Positions 15,349-24,042 of a stretch of 64,000 nucleotides of DNA are shown in pieces. Each line of letters starts with the position of its first letter. Position 1 is the first letter of the stretch. The DNA is from Paenibacillus cellulositrophicus (GTDB taxonomy: Bacteria > Bacillota > Bacilli > Paenibacillales > Paenibacillaceae). The stretch covers positions 5,423,001 through 5,487,000 of the forward strand of contig NZ_CP045295.1 of assembly GCF_009363095.1 (NCBI RefSeq), in the 5' to 3' direction. Below the pieces are notes generated by a model. The model saw only the letters and a list, made by a program, of their open reading frames with translations, was not told the DNA's origin and made no database searches. The position numbers and the translations under genes are program-made.

Positions 15349-16389
15349 GTGACCTATAACGATACGTTGATCCGCGCCAGCTACAAGCAGGAAGTGAGCC
15401 ATGTTCCTGTTTGGTATATGAGACAGGCGGGTCGCTATGATCCGGAATACCGCAAGATTAAAGAGAAATATTCGCTCCTGGAAATTTGCCGTCAGCCCGA
15501 GCTCGCTGCCGAAATAACGATGATGCCCGTGCGCAAGCTCGGCGTGGACGCGGCCATTCTGTATTCGGATATCATGAATCCGGTCGCATCGTTGGGAGTC
15601 GATTTTGATATCGTGAAAAATGTCGGGCCTGTGATCGACAATCCGATCCGGACCGCGGCCGACGTAGAGCGCCTGCGTCCGATCGACGTAGACAAGGATC
15701 TCAGCCACATCATAGAGACGATCCGCATCCTGGACAAAGAGCTGGACGTTCCGCTGATTACATTTGCCGGAGCTCCGTTTACGATTGCCAGCTATCTGAT
15801 CGAAGGGCGTCCTTCGAAAAGCTATATTCTCACCAAGACGATGATGTACAGCCAGCCCGAGGTTTGGCATCAGCTGATGAACAAACTGGGCGACATGGTC
15901 ATAACCTATGTGCGTGCGCATATCAAGAACGGCGGCAAGGCGTTCCAGCTGTTTGACAGCTGGGTGGGGGCGCTGGCGCCGCAAGATTTCGAGAAATTCG
16001 TACTACCTACCATTACCCGTATCTTTGCCGAACTTTCAGATTTACATGTACCGAAAATCTATTTCCCTGGCGTCAGCTCAGGCGAGCTGCTGCCGACGCT
16101 GCAGGAGCTGCAGACGAACGTGATCGGGCTCGACTGGAGAGTATCGATTGCCGAGGGACGGAAGCGGACCGGCGGGAAATTCGCCGTTCAGGGCAACCTG
16201 GACCCTTATGTGCTGACCGCGCCGATGGACGTCATCAAGCGGTACGCCAAAGAGATTATCGATCAAGGCGTTCAGGAGCCAGGGTATATTTTCAACCTGG
16301 GCCACGGCTTGTTCCCCGAAGCTTCGCTGGATAAGCTGAAGGAATTGACGGAATATATTCATGAATATTCGGCAACCCTTCTCCGCTAG
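15349..16389 (+). CDS. hemE: Uroporphyrinogen III decarboxylase
   Basis: Removes four carboxyl groups from uroporphyrinogen III to give coproporphyrinogen III in heme synthesis. The two family signatures are present: PVWYMRQAGRYDPEYR near the start and GAPFTIASYLIEG in the middle, with the substrate-binding aspartate in LYSDIMNP and the active-site GHGLFPE at the end. The GTG at 15349 follows GGAGG; the protein is then 346 residues, the normal size. hemH follows after 52 bases, forming a hemEH unit; the usual third gene hemY (coproporphyrinogen oxidase) is not in this window. Confidence 0.97.
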   Translation: MTYNDTLIRASYKQEVSHVPVWYMRQAGRYDPEYRKIKEKYSLLEICRQPELAAEITMMPVRKLGVDAAILYSDIMNPVASLGVDFDIVKNVGPVIDNPIRTAADVERLRPIDVDKDLSHIIETIRILDKELDVPLITFAGAPFTIASYLIEGRPSKSYILTKTMMYSQPEVWHQLMNKLGDMVITYVRAHIKNGGKAFQLFDSWVGALAPQDFEKFVLPTITRIFAELSDLHVPKIYFPGVSSGELLPTLQELQTNVIGLDWRVSIAEGRKRTGGKFAVQGNLDPYVLTAPMDVIKRYAKEIIDQGVQEPGYIFNLGHGLFPEASLDKLKELTEYIHEYSATLLR

Positions 16390-16441
16390 GAGACCGTTTC
16401 TTCATGGAAGAACCGATATATAAAGAAGAGGTGAGCGTTTC

Positions 16442-17392
16442 GTGAAAAATAAAGTAGGCGTACTGGTGATGTCCTATGGCACACCGGAGAGCATGGAAGG
16501 CATTGAGGCGTATTACACGCATATCCGCAGAGGGCATGCCCCTTCGCCGGAGCAGCTCAAAGAGCTGGCCGACCGTTATGAGGCGATCGTGGGCGGCGTA
16601 TTCCCGCTTCGTGAGAACACGAACCGGCAGGTGGCGAGCCTGCAGGAGGCCCTGAACCGGGACAGCCGCCACCCCGAGGTGGAATTCGTCTGCTATCAAG
16701 GCTTGAAGCATGCTTCCCCGTTCATCGAGGACGGCGTGGAGGCGATGGCCAAAGACGGTATCAGCAAAGCGGTCGGGATCGTACTGGCGCCGCACTACTC
16801 GACTATGAGCGTCGGAAGCTATATGAAGCGAGCCAAAGCGAAAGCTGACGAGGTCGGGGTTGAGATGACCTTTGTGCAGAGCTACCATATGCATCCGCAG
16901 CTGATCGAGGCTTTTACCCGCCGTTTGAACGAAAAGCTGGCTTTGTTCGAGGAAGCCGGTGCGGACCGCAGCAAAGTGCGCGTCCTCTTCAGTGCGCACA
17001 GCCTGCCTGAGAAAATTTTGGAGCTGGGTGATCCGTATCCGGAGCAGCTTTTGGAAACATCCCGCGCGGTGGCGGAAAAGGCCGATGTCACTTCCTGGCA
17101 GTTTGCCTGGCAGAGTGCGGGCCGTACCGCCGAGCCATGGCTCGGACCGGACATTCTGGACACGCTCCGCAACTTGAGCAAAGAAGAAGTCGAGGACGTG
17201 CTGGTTGCTCCGATCGGTTTCGTGTCCGACCATCTCGAAGTGCTGTACGATCTGGACATCGAAGCCCAGCAGGTAGCGAAGGAGCTGGATCTGCGCCTGA
17301 TGCGCATCGATTCTCTGAACAGCGATCCGCTCTACATGCAGACGCTGTCCGACGCGGTGATCGGGCAGTGGGAAATGGCCCAGGCGGAGTAA
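16442..17392 (+). CDS. hemH: Ferrochelatase (coproporphyrin ferrochelatase in Gram-positives)
   Basis: Inserts iron into porphyrin; in Firmicutes the substrate is coproporphyrin III, giving coproheme, so the name cpfC also applies. The 316-residue protein has the metal-site histidine in LFSAHSLP (His186) and the conserved glutamate in SDHLEVLYD (Glu266), matching the B. subtilis enzyme. No iron-sulfur cysteine cluster is present, as in bacilli. The GTG start has AGAGGTGA nine bases upstream. It is the second gene of hemEH. Confidence 0.96.
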   Translation: MKNKVGVLVMSYGTPESMEGIEAYYTHIRRGHAPSPEQLKELADRYEAIVGGVFPLRENTNRQVASLQEALNRDSRHPEVEFVCYQGLKHASPFIEDGVEAMAKDGISKAVGIVLAPHYSTMSVGSYMKRAKAKADEVGVEMTFVQSYHMHPQLIEAFTRRLNEKLALFEEAGADRSKVRVLFSAHSLPEKILELGDPYPEQLLETSRAVAEKADVTSWQFAWQSAGRTAEPWLGPDILDTLRNLSKEEVEDVLVAPIGFVSDHLEVLYDLDIEAQQVAKELDLRLMRIDSLNSDPLYMQTLSDAVIGQWEMAQAE

Positions 17393-17430
17393 AACTCTCG
17401 AATACGACTGCATCTCTATATACGAAGACG

Positions 17431-17463
17431 AACCCCCGTGTCACGGACCGGGGGTTCTATTTG
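17431..17463 (+). terminator. Terminator after hemH
   Basis: AACCCCCG / CGGGGGTT stem with a 10-base loop, then CTATTTGTT; the U-tract is short. Confidence 0.7.
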
Positions 17464-17484
17464 TTCCCGGGAACCTGATATAAT
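17463..17484 (+). promoter_or_regulatory. Palindrome next to a -10 element upstream of the CapA-like gene
   Basis: A perfect 12-bp palindrome GTTCCCGGGAAC (17463-17474) is followed four bases later by TATAAT (17479-17484). No good -35 is visible, as if an activator or a repressor used the palindrome. The CapA-like start is 62 bases downstream. Confidence 0.4.
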
Positions 17485-17545
17485 GGAGTGGGCTTTCAGG
17501 GGAGGGCCGCAGTATTTTAGAAAAAATCGTAATGAGGGGTGAATC

Positions 17546-19027
17546 ATGTACCCGCCAAGATCACAGAAACACCAGGCTGGAAAAAAAGCCAGGCGAAAAA
17601 GGCAGGGGCGGAAGTGGGGATACGTGAATCTCTGCCTGCTTGCCGTCATTGCACTACTTATTGGATATTATTTGTTGACGCAAAAGGCGCATACGGGCGG
17701 CTCTGCGCAGGAGTCCCACAAGCCTGCACAGCAGACCGCAGAGCAGCCGCCTGCTGACCCGAAAGGAACGGTGCCGGGAAGCGGAGAAGTAGCGGGAGAT
17801 TCCGGCCAGGAGACATCCTCGGAACAAGCGGCTGAGGAAGCTGTGGACCCGCCTCCACCGGATCAAGCGGGAACTCCGCCGGATCAGAAGACTGTGGGCA
17901 AGACTGTGGGCGTGCAGCAGGACCAGCCTGCTGGAAGCGGGAAGGAGCAGGCCGCGCAAGAAGGAAAGCAGGAGACGGGAAAGGATCCCGATTCCGGCAA
18001 AGCCGAGCCGAAGCAGGATCAAATCCCGGAGAAAATAGCATCCGGGGGGACGTCGGATACGCCATCCGGCCAAACGATTCGCATTCATTTTGTGGGCGAC
18101 ATGATTTTTTCGGGCAAAGTGGAAACGCTGCTTGAAAGCAAGGGCTATTCATACCCCTTTACATATTTGGGGGATCTGTTCAAGAAGGACGACCTGACGC
18201 TGGGAAATCTGGAGACACCGGTCACCACCCGCGGCGTCGGGGCCAAAAACAAAACGTTTGTATTTAAATCATCCCCTAAGGCGCTCGATGCGCTGCGAGC
18301 CGCAGGCATGGACGCCGTCACGCTCGCCAACAACCACATCCTCGACCAGGGGGAAGAAGGGCTGCTGGATACGATCACTCACCTGGGTGCCAGCGGCATT
18401 AAGTATGTCGGTGCAGGGAAGAACGCAGCCCGTGCCTACGCGCCGGAATACTTCTCTATCAAAGGCATGAAGGTGGCGCTGGTCGGTGCCAGCCGCGTGT
18501 ACCCGGAATCAAGCTGGGCCGCGGGTACCAATAAACCCGGTGTGGCCAGTGCTTACGGGCAGGCTCCCGAGGTGCTGAAATCCATTGCCGAAGCCCGCAA
18601 CAACGCCGATCTGGTCATCGTCATGGCGCACTGGGGTGTCGAGCGGCAGAGCACGCCGGATGCCAACCAGAAGGCGCTGGCCCACGCCTTTATTGATGCG
18701 GGAGCCGATCTGATCATCGGAGCGCATCCGCATGTGCTGCAGGGGCTGGAGCAGTACAAGGGCAAATGGATTGCTTACAGTACGGGCAACTTCATTTTCA
18801 CCAAATCGACCGTTCCGGCGACCTGGAAAACCGCGGTATTTGAGGCGTCATGCGGTCCGAAGAGCGGATGCGGCATGAAGCTGATCCCGTACAAGACGGA
18901 GCTGGGACAGCCGGTTCCGATGAACGCCGAAGAAGGGAAGAAGCTGCTACAGGAAGTGCAGCAGCTGTCCATTGGGGGCGTTCGAGTATCCGGCGACGGA
19001 ACCGTAACGTCCGGCTCGGCACGTTGA
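17546..19027 (+). CDS. CapA family poly-gamma-glutamate synthesis-type metallophosphatase
   Basis: A 493-residue membrane-anchored protein: a very basic N-terminal cytoplasmic segment (residues 1-23), one membrane helix (about 24-46), a long Pro/Gln/Glu/Gly-rich spacer (about 50-175) and a CapA domain from about residue 178. The domain shows IRIHFVGDMIFSG, GNLETPVT, LANNHILDQG, MAHWGVE and GAHPHVLQG, the metal-binding pattern of calcineurin-like CapA/PgsA proteins. Family members take part in poly-gamma-glutamate export, yet no capBC genes are adjacent, so this may be a stand-alone wall-associated phosphatase. GAGGGGTGA precedes the ATG. Confidence 0.88.
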   Translation: MYPPRSQKHQAGKKARRKRQGRKWGYVNLCLLAVIALLIGYYLLTQKAHTGGSAQESHKPAQQTAEQPPADPKGTVPGSGEVAGDSGQETSSEQAAEEAVDPPPPDQAGTPPDQKTVGKTVGVQQDQPAGSGKEQAAQEGKQETGKDPDSGKAEPKQDQIPEKIASGGTSDTPSGQTIRIHFVGDMIFSGKVETLLESKGYSYPFTYLGDLFKKDDLTLGNLETPVTTRGVGAKNKTFVFKSSPKALDALRAAGMDAVTLANNHILDQGEEGLLDTITHLGASGIKYVGAGKNAARAYAPEYFSIKGMKVALVGASRVYPESSWAAGTNKPGVASAYGQAPEVLKSIAEARNNADLVIVMAHWGVERQSTPDANQKALAHAFIDAGADLIIGAHPHVLQGLEQYKGKWIAYSTGNFIFTKSTVPATWKTAVFEASCGPKSGCGMKLIPYKTELGQPVPMNAEEGKKLLQEVQQLSIGGVRVSGDGTVTSGSAR

Positions 19028-19056
19028 CCATAACTTAGGAGAGTGAGGGAGAGGGA

Positions 19057-19785
19057 ATGAACAACCTGTGTGTGGCCCATCGGGGATTTTCCGGCAAGGC
19101 GCCGGAAAACACGATGGCGGCTTTTCGGATGGCGATGGCGGAGCCTTACGTCCAGTGGATGGAAATCGACACGCAGCTGACCGCCGACGGCATTCCCGTC
19201 GTCATTCACGATTTCAGCCTGGACCGGACGACCAGCGGGAGCGGCAAGGTCAAGGCCCATACGTGGCAGCAGCTGCAGCGGCTGGACGCCGGGAGCTGGA
19301 AAGGGCGCGCTTTTCAAGGAGAGCGCATTCCCTCGCTGGACGAAGTGCTGCGCCTAAGCTGCGGCAGGGTCCGTTTGAACATCGAGCTGAAAACATCCGG
19401 CAATATGTACCCGGGACTGGAGCAGGCGGTGCTCGAACGTGTATCGCGCTATCACATGGAGCAGGACGTAGTGATCACTTCGTTTGATACCGGTGCGCTG
19501 CAGCGGGTCAAGGAGATCAACCCGGCGTTCAAGACGGGGCTGATTCTCGACGGCAGACCGAAGGATCTGCCATCGCGCCTCAAAGCGCTGCAGTGCTCGT
19601 TCCTGTCGATCGGTCACCCTAATCTCGATACGGGCCTCGCGTCGCTGCTGATCTCCGAAGGCATTACGGTCATGGCCTGGACGATCGATGACGCCAGAGG
19701 CATGAAAAGGATCGCGGCAATGTCGCCCGAAATATTGATCTGTACCAACCGGCCGGACGTTTGGCGGAATACCTTTCCCGGCTGA
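19057..19785 (+). CDS. Glycerophosphodiester phosphodiesterase
   Basis: A 242-residue GDPD-fold enzyme releasing glycerol-3-phosphate from glycerophosphodiesters (phospholipid head groups or teichoic acid fragments). It shows the catalytic AHRGFSGKAPENT at the start, the metal-binding pair in MEIDTQLT and the second histidine in VIHDFSLDRTT; the C-terminal half carries TSFD and MAWTID. No signal peptide, so it acts in the cytoplasm (UgpQ-like). The ATG has GGAGAG and GAGAGGG nearby; the gene follows the CapA-like gene by 29 bases and may be co-transcribed with it. Confidence 0.93.
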   Translation: MNNLCVAHRGFSGKAPENTMAAFRMAMAEPYVQWMEIDTQLTADGIPVVIHDFSLDRTTSGSGKVKAHTWQQLQRLDAGSWKGRAFQGERIPSLDEVLRLSCGRVRLNIELKTSGNMYPGLEQAVLERVSRYHMEQDVVITSFDTGALQRVKEINPAFKTGLILDGRPKDLPSRLKALQCSFLSIGHPNLDTGLASLLISEGITVMAWTIDDARGMKRIAAMSPEILICTNRPDVWRNTFPG

Positions 19786-19876
19786 ACCCTGCCGGAAACG
19801 GCAATGTTCGAACTCGGCAACCATTGTCGCCTTGCTCGATGCAACACCCAATCCATCTTAGCAAAGGATGATCGAG

Positions 19877-20491
19877 ATGATTCGCAACGTATACTGTGTT
19901 GGCCGAAATTACAAACTGCATGCCGCCGAGCTCGGCAACGAGGTTCCGACCGAGCCGATGATCTTTATGAAGCCGTCTCATGCAGTCGTTCCGCTTGAGG
20001 ATGCTGTTCTCTCCCTCCCGAAGGATCAGGGGGAGGTTCATTACGAAGGCGAAATCGTCATTCGCATCGCGCGTGATTATGAGCCTGGAGCCGTGGTGGA
20101 TGATCTGGTGGACCAAATGGCGCTTGGCATCGATTTTACGCTGAGGGACGTGCAGTCGGTGATCAAGAAGAAGGGCCACCCGTGGACAGCGGCCAAAGGG
20201 TTTAAAAATTCCGCTCCCATTACGGGCTTCATTCCTTTTCCGGGAACCGGCAGCGTGACGGAGAAGGATTTTACCGTCTTGAAAAATAATGAGGAAGTGC
20301 AGCGCGGCAATGCGCGGGATATGATTTTCTCCCTCCAGGAAATCGTGGATTATATCGGCGCGCGTTACGGACTGGGCGAAGGCGACGTGATTTTTACCGG
20401 TACGCCGGCTGGCGTCGGCCCGGCATCCGAAGGCGATACGTTCGCTCTAGGCTGGGGCGAAGAGCAGCTTGGAAGCTGCCGCATCGGCTAA
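19877..20491 (+). CDS. Fumarylacetoacetate hydrolase family protein
   Basis: A 204-residue FAH-fold enzyme. Members cleave or hydrate 2-oxo acids, for example oxaloacetate decarboxylation or acylpyruvate hydrolysis. The metal site is visible as VHYEGEIVIRI (the E-x-E pair), ALGIDFTLRDVQ, and the GD-x-IFTGTPAGVG motif near the end. The second of two close ATGs (19877) is chosen because AAAGGA lies eight bases before it and the protein then begins MIRNVYCVGRNYK, the family start. The DUF92 gene starts seven bases after the stop, so they form an operon. Confidence 0.88.
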   Translation: MIRNVYCVGRNYKLHAAELGNEVPTEPMIFMKPSHAVVPLEDAVLSLPKDQGEVHYEGEIVIRIARDYEPGAVVDDLVDQMALGIDFTLRDVQSVIKKKGHPWTAAKGFKNSAPITGFIPFPGTGSVTEKDFTVLKNNEEVQRGNARDMIFSLQEIVDYIGARYGLGEGDVIFTGTPAGVGPASEGDTFALGWGEEQLGSCRIG

Positions 20492-20497
20492 ACCGCC

Positions 20498-21307
20498 ATG
20501 ATGTGGATCATCGGGGCGCTGTGCGCGCTCGTTGTTGCCGGGGCTGCGTACTGGAAGCGGTCGCTCACCATATCCGGAGCGATCTGCGCCTTTGTTATGG
20601 GAACGATTTATTTCGGAGCGGGGAATCTGCTGTGGTTCGGCACCCTGCTCGTCTTTTTTGTCAGCTCCTCGGCGCTGTCGAAGGTGAAGGCAAGCCGGAA
20701 GGCTGAGCTGGAAAAATCCTACGCCAAAACGGGCAACCGGGACGCTGGACAAGTGCTGGCCAACGGGGGCGCCGGCATGCTGCTGTGCGTGCTGAATGCC
20801 TTCTGGCCGCACGAGGGCTGGGTGTTCGCCTTCATCGGCGTCATGGCGGCCGTAACAGCCGATACCTGGGCTACGGAGCTCGGCAGCCTCAGCCGCAAGC
20901 CGCCCCGTTCGGTCCTGAACGGGCGCGTGCTCCCTCCCGGCACGTCGGGAGGGGTGTCGCTGCTCGGCAGCACCGCCGCCGCGGGAGGAGGAGCGCTGAT
21001 CGGCCTCTTCGCCTGGCTGTTTGAACGGCTGTCCGGGCCGGTCACCCATTCGCTGGCATTGGACTTGGTGCTTGGCATAGTCGGCGGACTGACCGGAGCT
21101 TTCGCCGATTCCATCCTCGGCGCATCCGTGCAGATTATGTACCAGTGCCCGGTGTGCGGCAAAGAGGTCGAGGTCATGACGCACTGCGGAAGCCCGACCC
21201 GCCGTATGGGTGGATGGCGGTTCATGAACAACGACGCTGTCAATATCGTTTCTTCCTTCATCGGAGGGGGAGCGGCCCTCGCGGCCGCACTGTTGCTTTT
21301 CCCATGA
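20498..21307 (+). CDS. DUF92 polytopic membrane protein
   Basis: A 269-residue protein with six or seven hydrophobic segments and the DUF92 signatures FVSSSALSK, NGGAGMLLC, TADTWATELGSLS and GTSGGVSLLGSTAAAGGG. Plant relatives (VTE6) act as phytyl-phosphate kinases, and the family is related to dolichol/phytol kinases, so a polyprenol kinase-like role is a reasonable guess, no more. Near residues 210-235 it carries a cytosolic insert CPVCGKEVEVMTHCG that could bind zinc. It is coupled to the upstream FAH-family gene and followed by a terminator. Confidence 0.82.
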   Translation: MMWIIGALCALVVAGAAYWKRSLTISGAICAFVMGTIYFGAGNLLWFGTLLVFFVSSSALSKVKASRKAELEKSYAKTGNRDAGQVLANGGAGMLLCVLNAFWPHEGWVFAFIGVMAAVTADTWATELGSLSRKPPRSVLNGRVLPPGTSGGVSLLGSTAAAGGGALIGLFAWLFERLSGPVTHSLALDLVLGIVGGLTGAFADSILGASVQIMYQCPVCGKEVEVMTHCGSPTRRMGGWRFMNNDAVNIVSSFIGGGAALAAALLLFP

Positions 21308-21434
21308 TTTTCGGGAGTTTAAGGGCTTAAAGCGCTTAAGGCAGCCCCGCTCCCCGTTTATCCCGCGTCTGGGGAAAACGCAGTTCGCCCTGGACAACCC
21401 GCTCTCAACATCTGACAGAAGCACAGCATACATG

Positions 21435-21459
21435 CCGCCCAGCCTTTGGGCGGTTTTTG
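21435..21459 (+). terminator. Rho-independent terminator after the DUF92 gene
   Basis: CCGCCCA / TTGGGCGG stem followed by TTTTTG. Confidence 0.85.
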
Positions 21460-21509
21460 TGTTAATATAAAGGAAGCAGAAAATCGCTGGATGAGTAGGG
21501 GAAATAGCT

Positions 21510-23453
21510 ATGAACATAATGACAGTTGAACATATCTCCAAAAGCTACGGAGAGAAGGTATTGTTTGAGGACGCGTCCTTCGGGATGGCGGATCAGGATA
21601 AAATCGGGATTATCGGCGTCAACGGCACCGGCAAATCCACCTTTTTGCGGGTCATCGCCGGACTTGAGCCTCCGGACGAAGGCCAGATTTCCATCGGCAA
21701 CAGCGTTCGGGTCCGCTATCTGGCGCAAAATCCCGATTTTGACCCGGGCATGACGGTGCTTCAGCAGGTGTTCCAGGGCCAGGACCCGCAGATGAGGATC
21801 GTCCGTGACTATACGGAGACGATGGAACGGGTCGAGCTGAATCCTTCGGACGAATCGCTGCAGCAGAAGCTTCTTAAGCTAAATCAGGAAATGGACGCCC
21901 TCCAGGCGTGGCAGCTAGAGAGCGAAGCCAAGACCATCCTGTCCAAGCTGGGCATTTCAAGCTTTGATGCCCTGATGGGGACGCTGTCCGGCGGTCAGCG
22001 GAAGCGTGTCGCGCTGGCGTCCGCCTTGATCCAGCCGTGCGAGCTGCTCATTCTGGACGAGCCGACCAACCATATTGACAACGACTCGGTCGCTTGGCTG
22101 GAGCAGTACCTCCAGAAGCGCCGCGGCGCGCTGCTGATGATTACGCACGACCGGTACTTCCTGGACCGTGTGGCGAATGTCATGCTGGAGCTGGACCAGG
22201 GCAGGCTGTACCGCTATGAGGCCAATTACTCGGCCTTTCTGGAGCTGAAGGCCCAGCGGGAAGAGCGGGAGGCGGCTTCCGAACAGAAACGCCAGAACCT
22301 GCTGCGGACGGAGCTGGCCTGGATCCGGCGCGGGGCTAAAGCGAGATCGACGAAGCAGAAGGCGCGCATCGAACGCTTTGAGGCGCTGAAGGATCAGAAG
22401 GGGCCGCAGCGAGCCGGGAATGTGGACATGGCTGCGCTATCGACCCGGCTCGGCCGGAAAATTCTCGAGATCGAGCATTTGGCCAAAAAGGCCGGTGACC
22501 GGACGCTGATCCGCGATCTGAGCTATATTGCCGTTCCGGGCGACCGCGTCGGCATCGTCGGCCCGAACGGAAGCGGCAAATCGACGCTGCTGAACCTGAT
22601 TGCCGGGCAGCTGGAGCCCGATGAGGGCGAAATCGTGGTCGGACCGACGGTCAAGCTGGGATACTTTACCCAGGAGCATCAGGAGATGGACGGCAATATG
22701 CGGGTGATCGAGTACATCAAGGAAGGAGCGGAAGTGATCCGGACCGATGACGGCAGCCAGATCACCGCTTCCCAAATGCTCGAACGCTTTTTGTTCCCGC
22801 CGGCTATGCAGTGGACGCCGATCTCCAAGCTGTCCGGCGGAGAGAAGCGCCGCCTGTATTTGCTGCGGGTGCTGATGTCGGCCCCGAACGTCCTTCTGCT
22901 CGACGAGCCGACGAACGATCTCGACATTCAAACGCTGTCCGTGCTGGAAGATTATTTGGACGATTTTTCGGGCGTAGTCTTCGTGGTGTCCCATGACCGC
23001 TTCTTTCTTGACCGCACCGTAGAGAAGATTATGGCTTTCGAAGGCGAAGGGGCAATTCGCGTCCATGTGGGGGCTTACACGGAATATGCGGAATGGATGA
23101 GCAAGAATGCGCCGTCTGCCGCAGGCGGCTCCCCTGCGGACGGTCTGAAGAAGGCAGGCGCCTCCCAGGAGGCGGCCCAATCTTCAGCTCAGGCGAAAGA
23201 AGCGCCGCGGGAGAAGCTGAAATTCAGCTATAAAGAGCAGCGCGAATACGAGCAGATCGACGGCCTGATCGAAGCTTGCGAGCAGAAGCTGGAGGGTATA
23301 CAGAAGGATATGGAAGCCGCGTTCAGCGATTCGGCGAGACTGCAGGAGCTGCTGCAGGCACAGCAGGAAGCCGAGCAGGAGCTGGAGCATTTGATGGACC
23401 GCTGGACGTATCTGAACGAGCTGGCGGAGAAAATTGAACAGAGCAAGGCTTAG
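21510..23453 (+). CDS. ABC-F family ATPase (YfmR/Uup type)
   Basis: A soluble 647-residue protein with two ABC domains and no membrane segment, acting on the ribosome E site to relieve stalled translation. Walker A motifs GVNGTGKST and GPNGSGKST, signatures LSGGQRKR and LSGGEKRR, and Walker B LLDEPTN occur in both halves; between them lies a charged linker arm (RGAKARSTKQKARIERF). A low-complexity stretch (about residues 535-560) leads to a C-terminal coiled coil of about 70 residues, the Uup/YfmR arrangement. YfmR supports EF-P at polyproline stalls, which is family knowledge. Self-contained transcription unit with a strong terminator. Confidence 0.93.
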   Translation: MNIMTVEHISKSYGEKVLFEDASFGMADQDKIGIIGVNGTGKSTFLRVIAGLEPPDEGQISIGNSVRVRYLAQNPDFDPGMTVLQQVFQGQDPQMRIVRDYTETMERVELNPSDESLQQKLLKLNQEMDALQAWQLESEAKTILSKLGISSFDALMGTLSGGQRKRVALASALIQPCELLILDEPTNHIDNDSVAWLEQYLQKRRGALLMITHDRYFLDRVANVMLELDQGRLYRYEANYSAFLELKAQREEREAASEQKRQNLLRTELAWIRRGAKARSTKQKARIERFEALKDQKGPQRAGNVDMAALSTRLGRKILEIEHLAKKAGDRTLIRDLSYIAVPGDRVGIVGPNGSGKSTLLNLIAGQLEPDEGEIVVGPTVKLGYFTQEHQEMDGNMRVIEYIKEGAEVIRTDDGSQITASQMLERFLFPPAMQWTPISKLSGGEKRRLYLLRVLMSAPNVLLLDEPTNDLDIQTLSVLEDYLDDFSGVVFVVSHDRFFLDRTVEKIMAFEGEGAIRVHVGAYTEYAEWMSKNAPSAAGGSPADGLKKAGASQEAAQSSAQAKEAPREKLKFSYKEQREYEQIDGLIEACEQKLEGIQKDMEAAFSDSARLQELLQAQQEAEQELEHLMDRWTYLNELAEKIEQSKA

Positions 23454-23490
23454 ATTGAAGCGGCTCAAGGAGCTGAAGGTTAGCACATTA

Positions 23491-23527
23491 GGGCGTTCCC
23501 ATAAAAGTTTTATGGGAACGCCCTTTT
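23491..23527 (+). terminator. Rho-independent terminator after the ABC-F gene
   Basis: Fifteen-base stem GGGCGTTCCCATAAA / TTTATGGGAACGCCC with a 3-base loop, followed by TTTTT. Confidence 0.93.
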
Positions 23528-23571
23528 TCTGCGTATTTTCAGCAAGCGGCATTTTCAGGGCAAAGAACGGA

Positions 23572-23629
23572 TTGACATCCTGGATTACATGTGTAATATT
23601 GGATACATGCGATGATTACAAATGTGATC
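23572..23629 (+). promoter_or_regulatory. BlaI-type promoter with two dyad operators
   Basis: TTGACA (23572-23577) and TAATAT (23594-23599) form a promoter with 16-base spacing. Two BlaI/MecI-like dyads built on TACA...TGTA are present: ATTACA-TG-TGTAAT (23584-23597), lying across spacer and -10, and GATTACA-AA-TGTGATC (23614-23629), just after the start of transcription. This is the layout of an autorepressed bla/mec-type operon. Confidence 0.78.
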
Positions 23630-23650
23630 ACAAGAGAGGAGAATATACCG

Positions 23651-24040
23651 GTGAAACCACTTCCCGTCATTTCCGAGGCCGAATGGGAGGTCATGAAAGT
23701 GCTGTGGGCCAGCTCTCCGCTGACGGCTGGTGAGGTCATTGACGTTCTGGCCGGCCGCATGGACTGGAGCCCGAAGACGGTCAGAACGCTGCTGAACCGT
23801 CTCGTCGCGAAGGAAGCCGCTTCATTCGATCCGGACAGCCGCCCATACCGATACTTTCCGCTTGTCTCGGAGGAAGAATGCCAGCGGGCGGAGACGAAAA
23901 GCTTTTTGCAGCGCATTTACAGCGGATCCTTCAAGCCGTTGCTCGTGAATTTTCTCAAAGAGGAGAAGCTGTCGCAGGAGGAGATCGCCGAGCTGCGCAA
24001 ACTGCTGGATGAGACGAGCAGACCGGAAGGGAGGGGATAA
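23651..24040 (+). CDS. BlaI/MecI/CopY family transcriptional repressor
   Basis: A 129-residue winged-helix repressor: ISEAEWEVMKVLWASSPLTAGEV at the start, recognition helix region WSPKTVRTLLNRLVAKEA, then the dimerisation helices. In this family the protease partner causes cleavage of the repressor. The GTG at 23651 follows AGAGGAG; the longer frame from 23612 overlaps the second operator and lacks similarity. The M56 protease gene begins three bases after the stop, the usual blaI-blaR1 order for many Bacillales. Two TACA/TGTA dyads at the promoter are its likely operators. No beta-lactamase gene is adjacent. Confidence 0.93.
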   Translation: MKPLPVISEAEWEVMKVLWASSPLTAGEVIDVLAGRMDWSPKTVRTLLNRLVAKEAASFDPDSRPYRYFPLVSEEECQRAETKSFLQRIYSGSFKPLLVNFLKEEKLSQEEIAELRKLLDETSRPEGRG

Positions 24041-24042
24041 GC

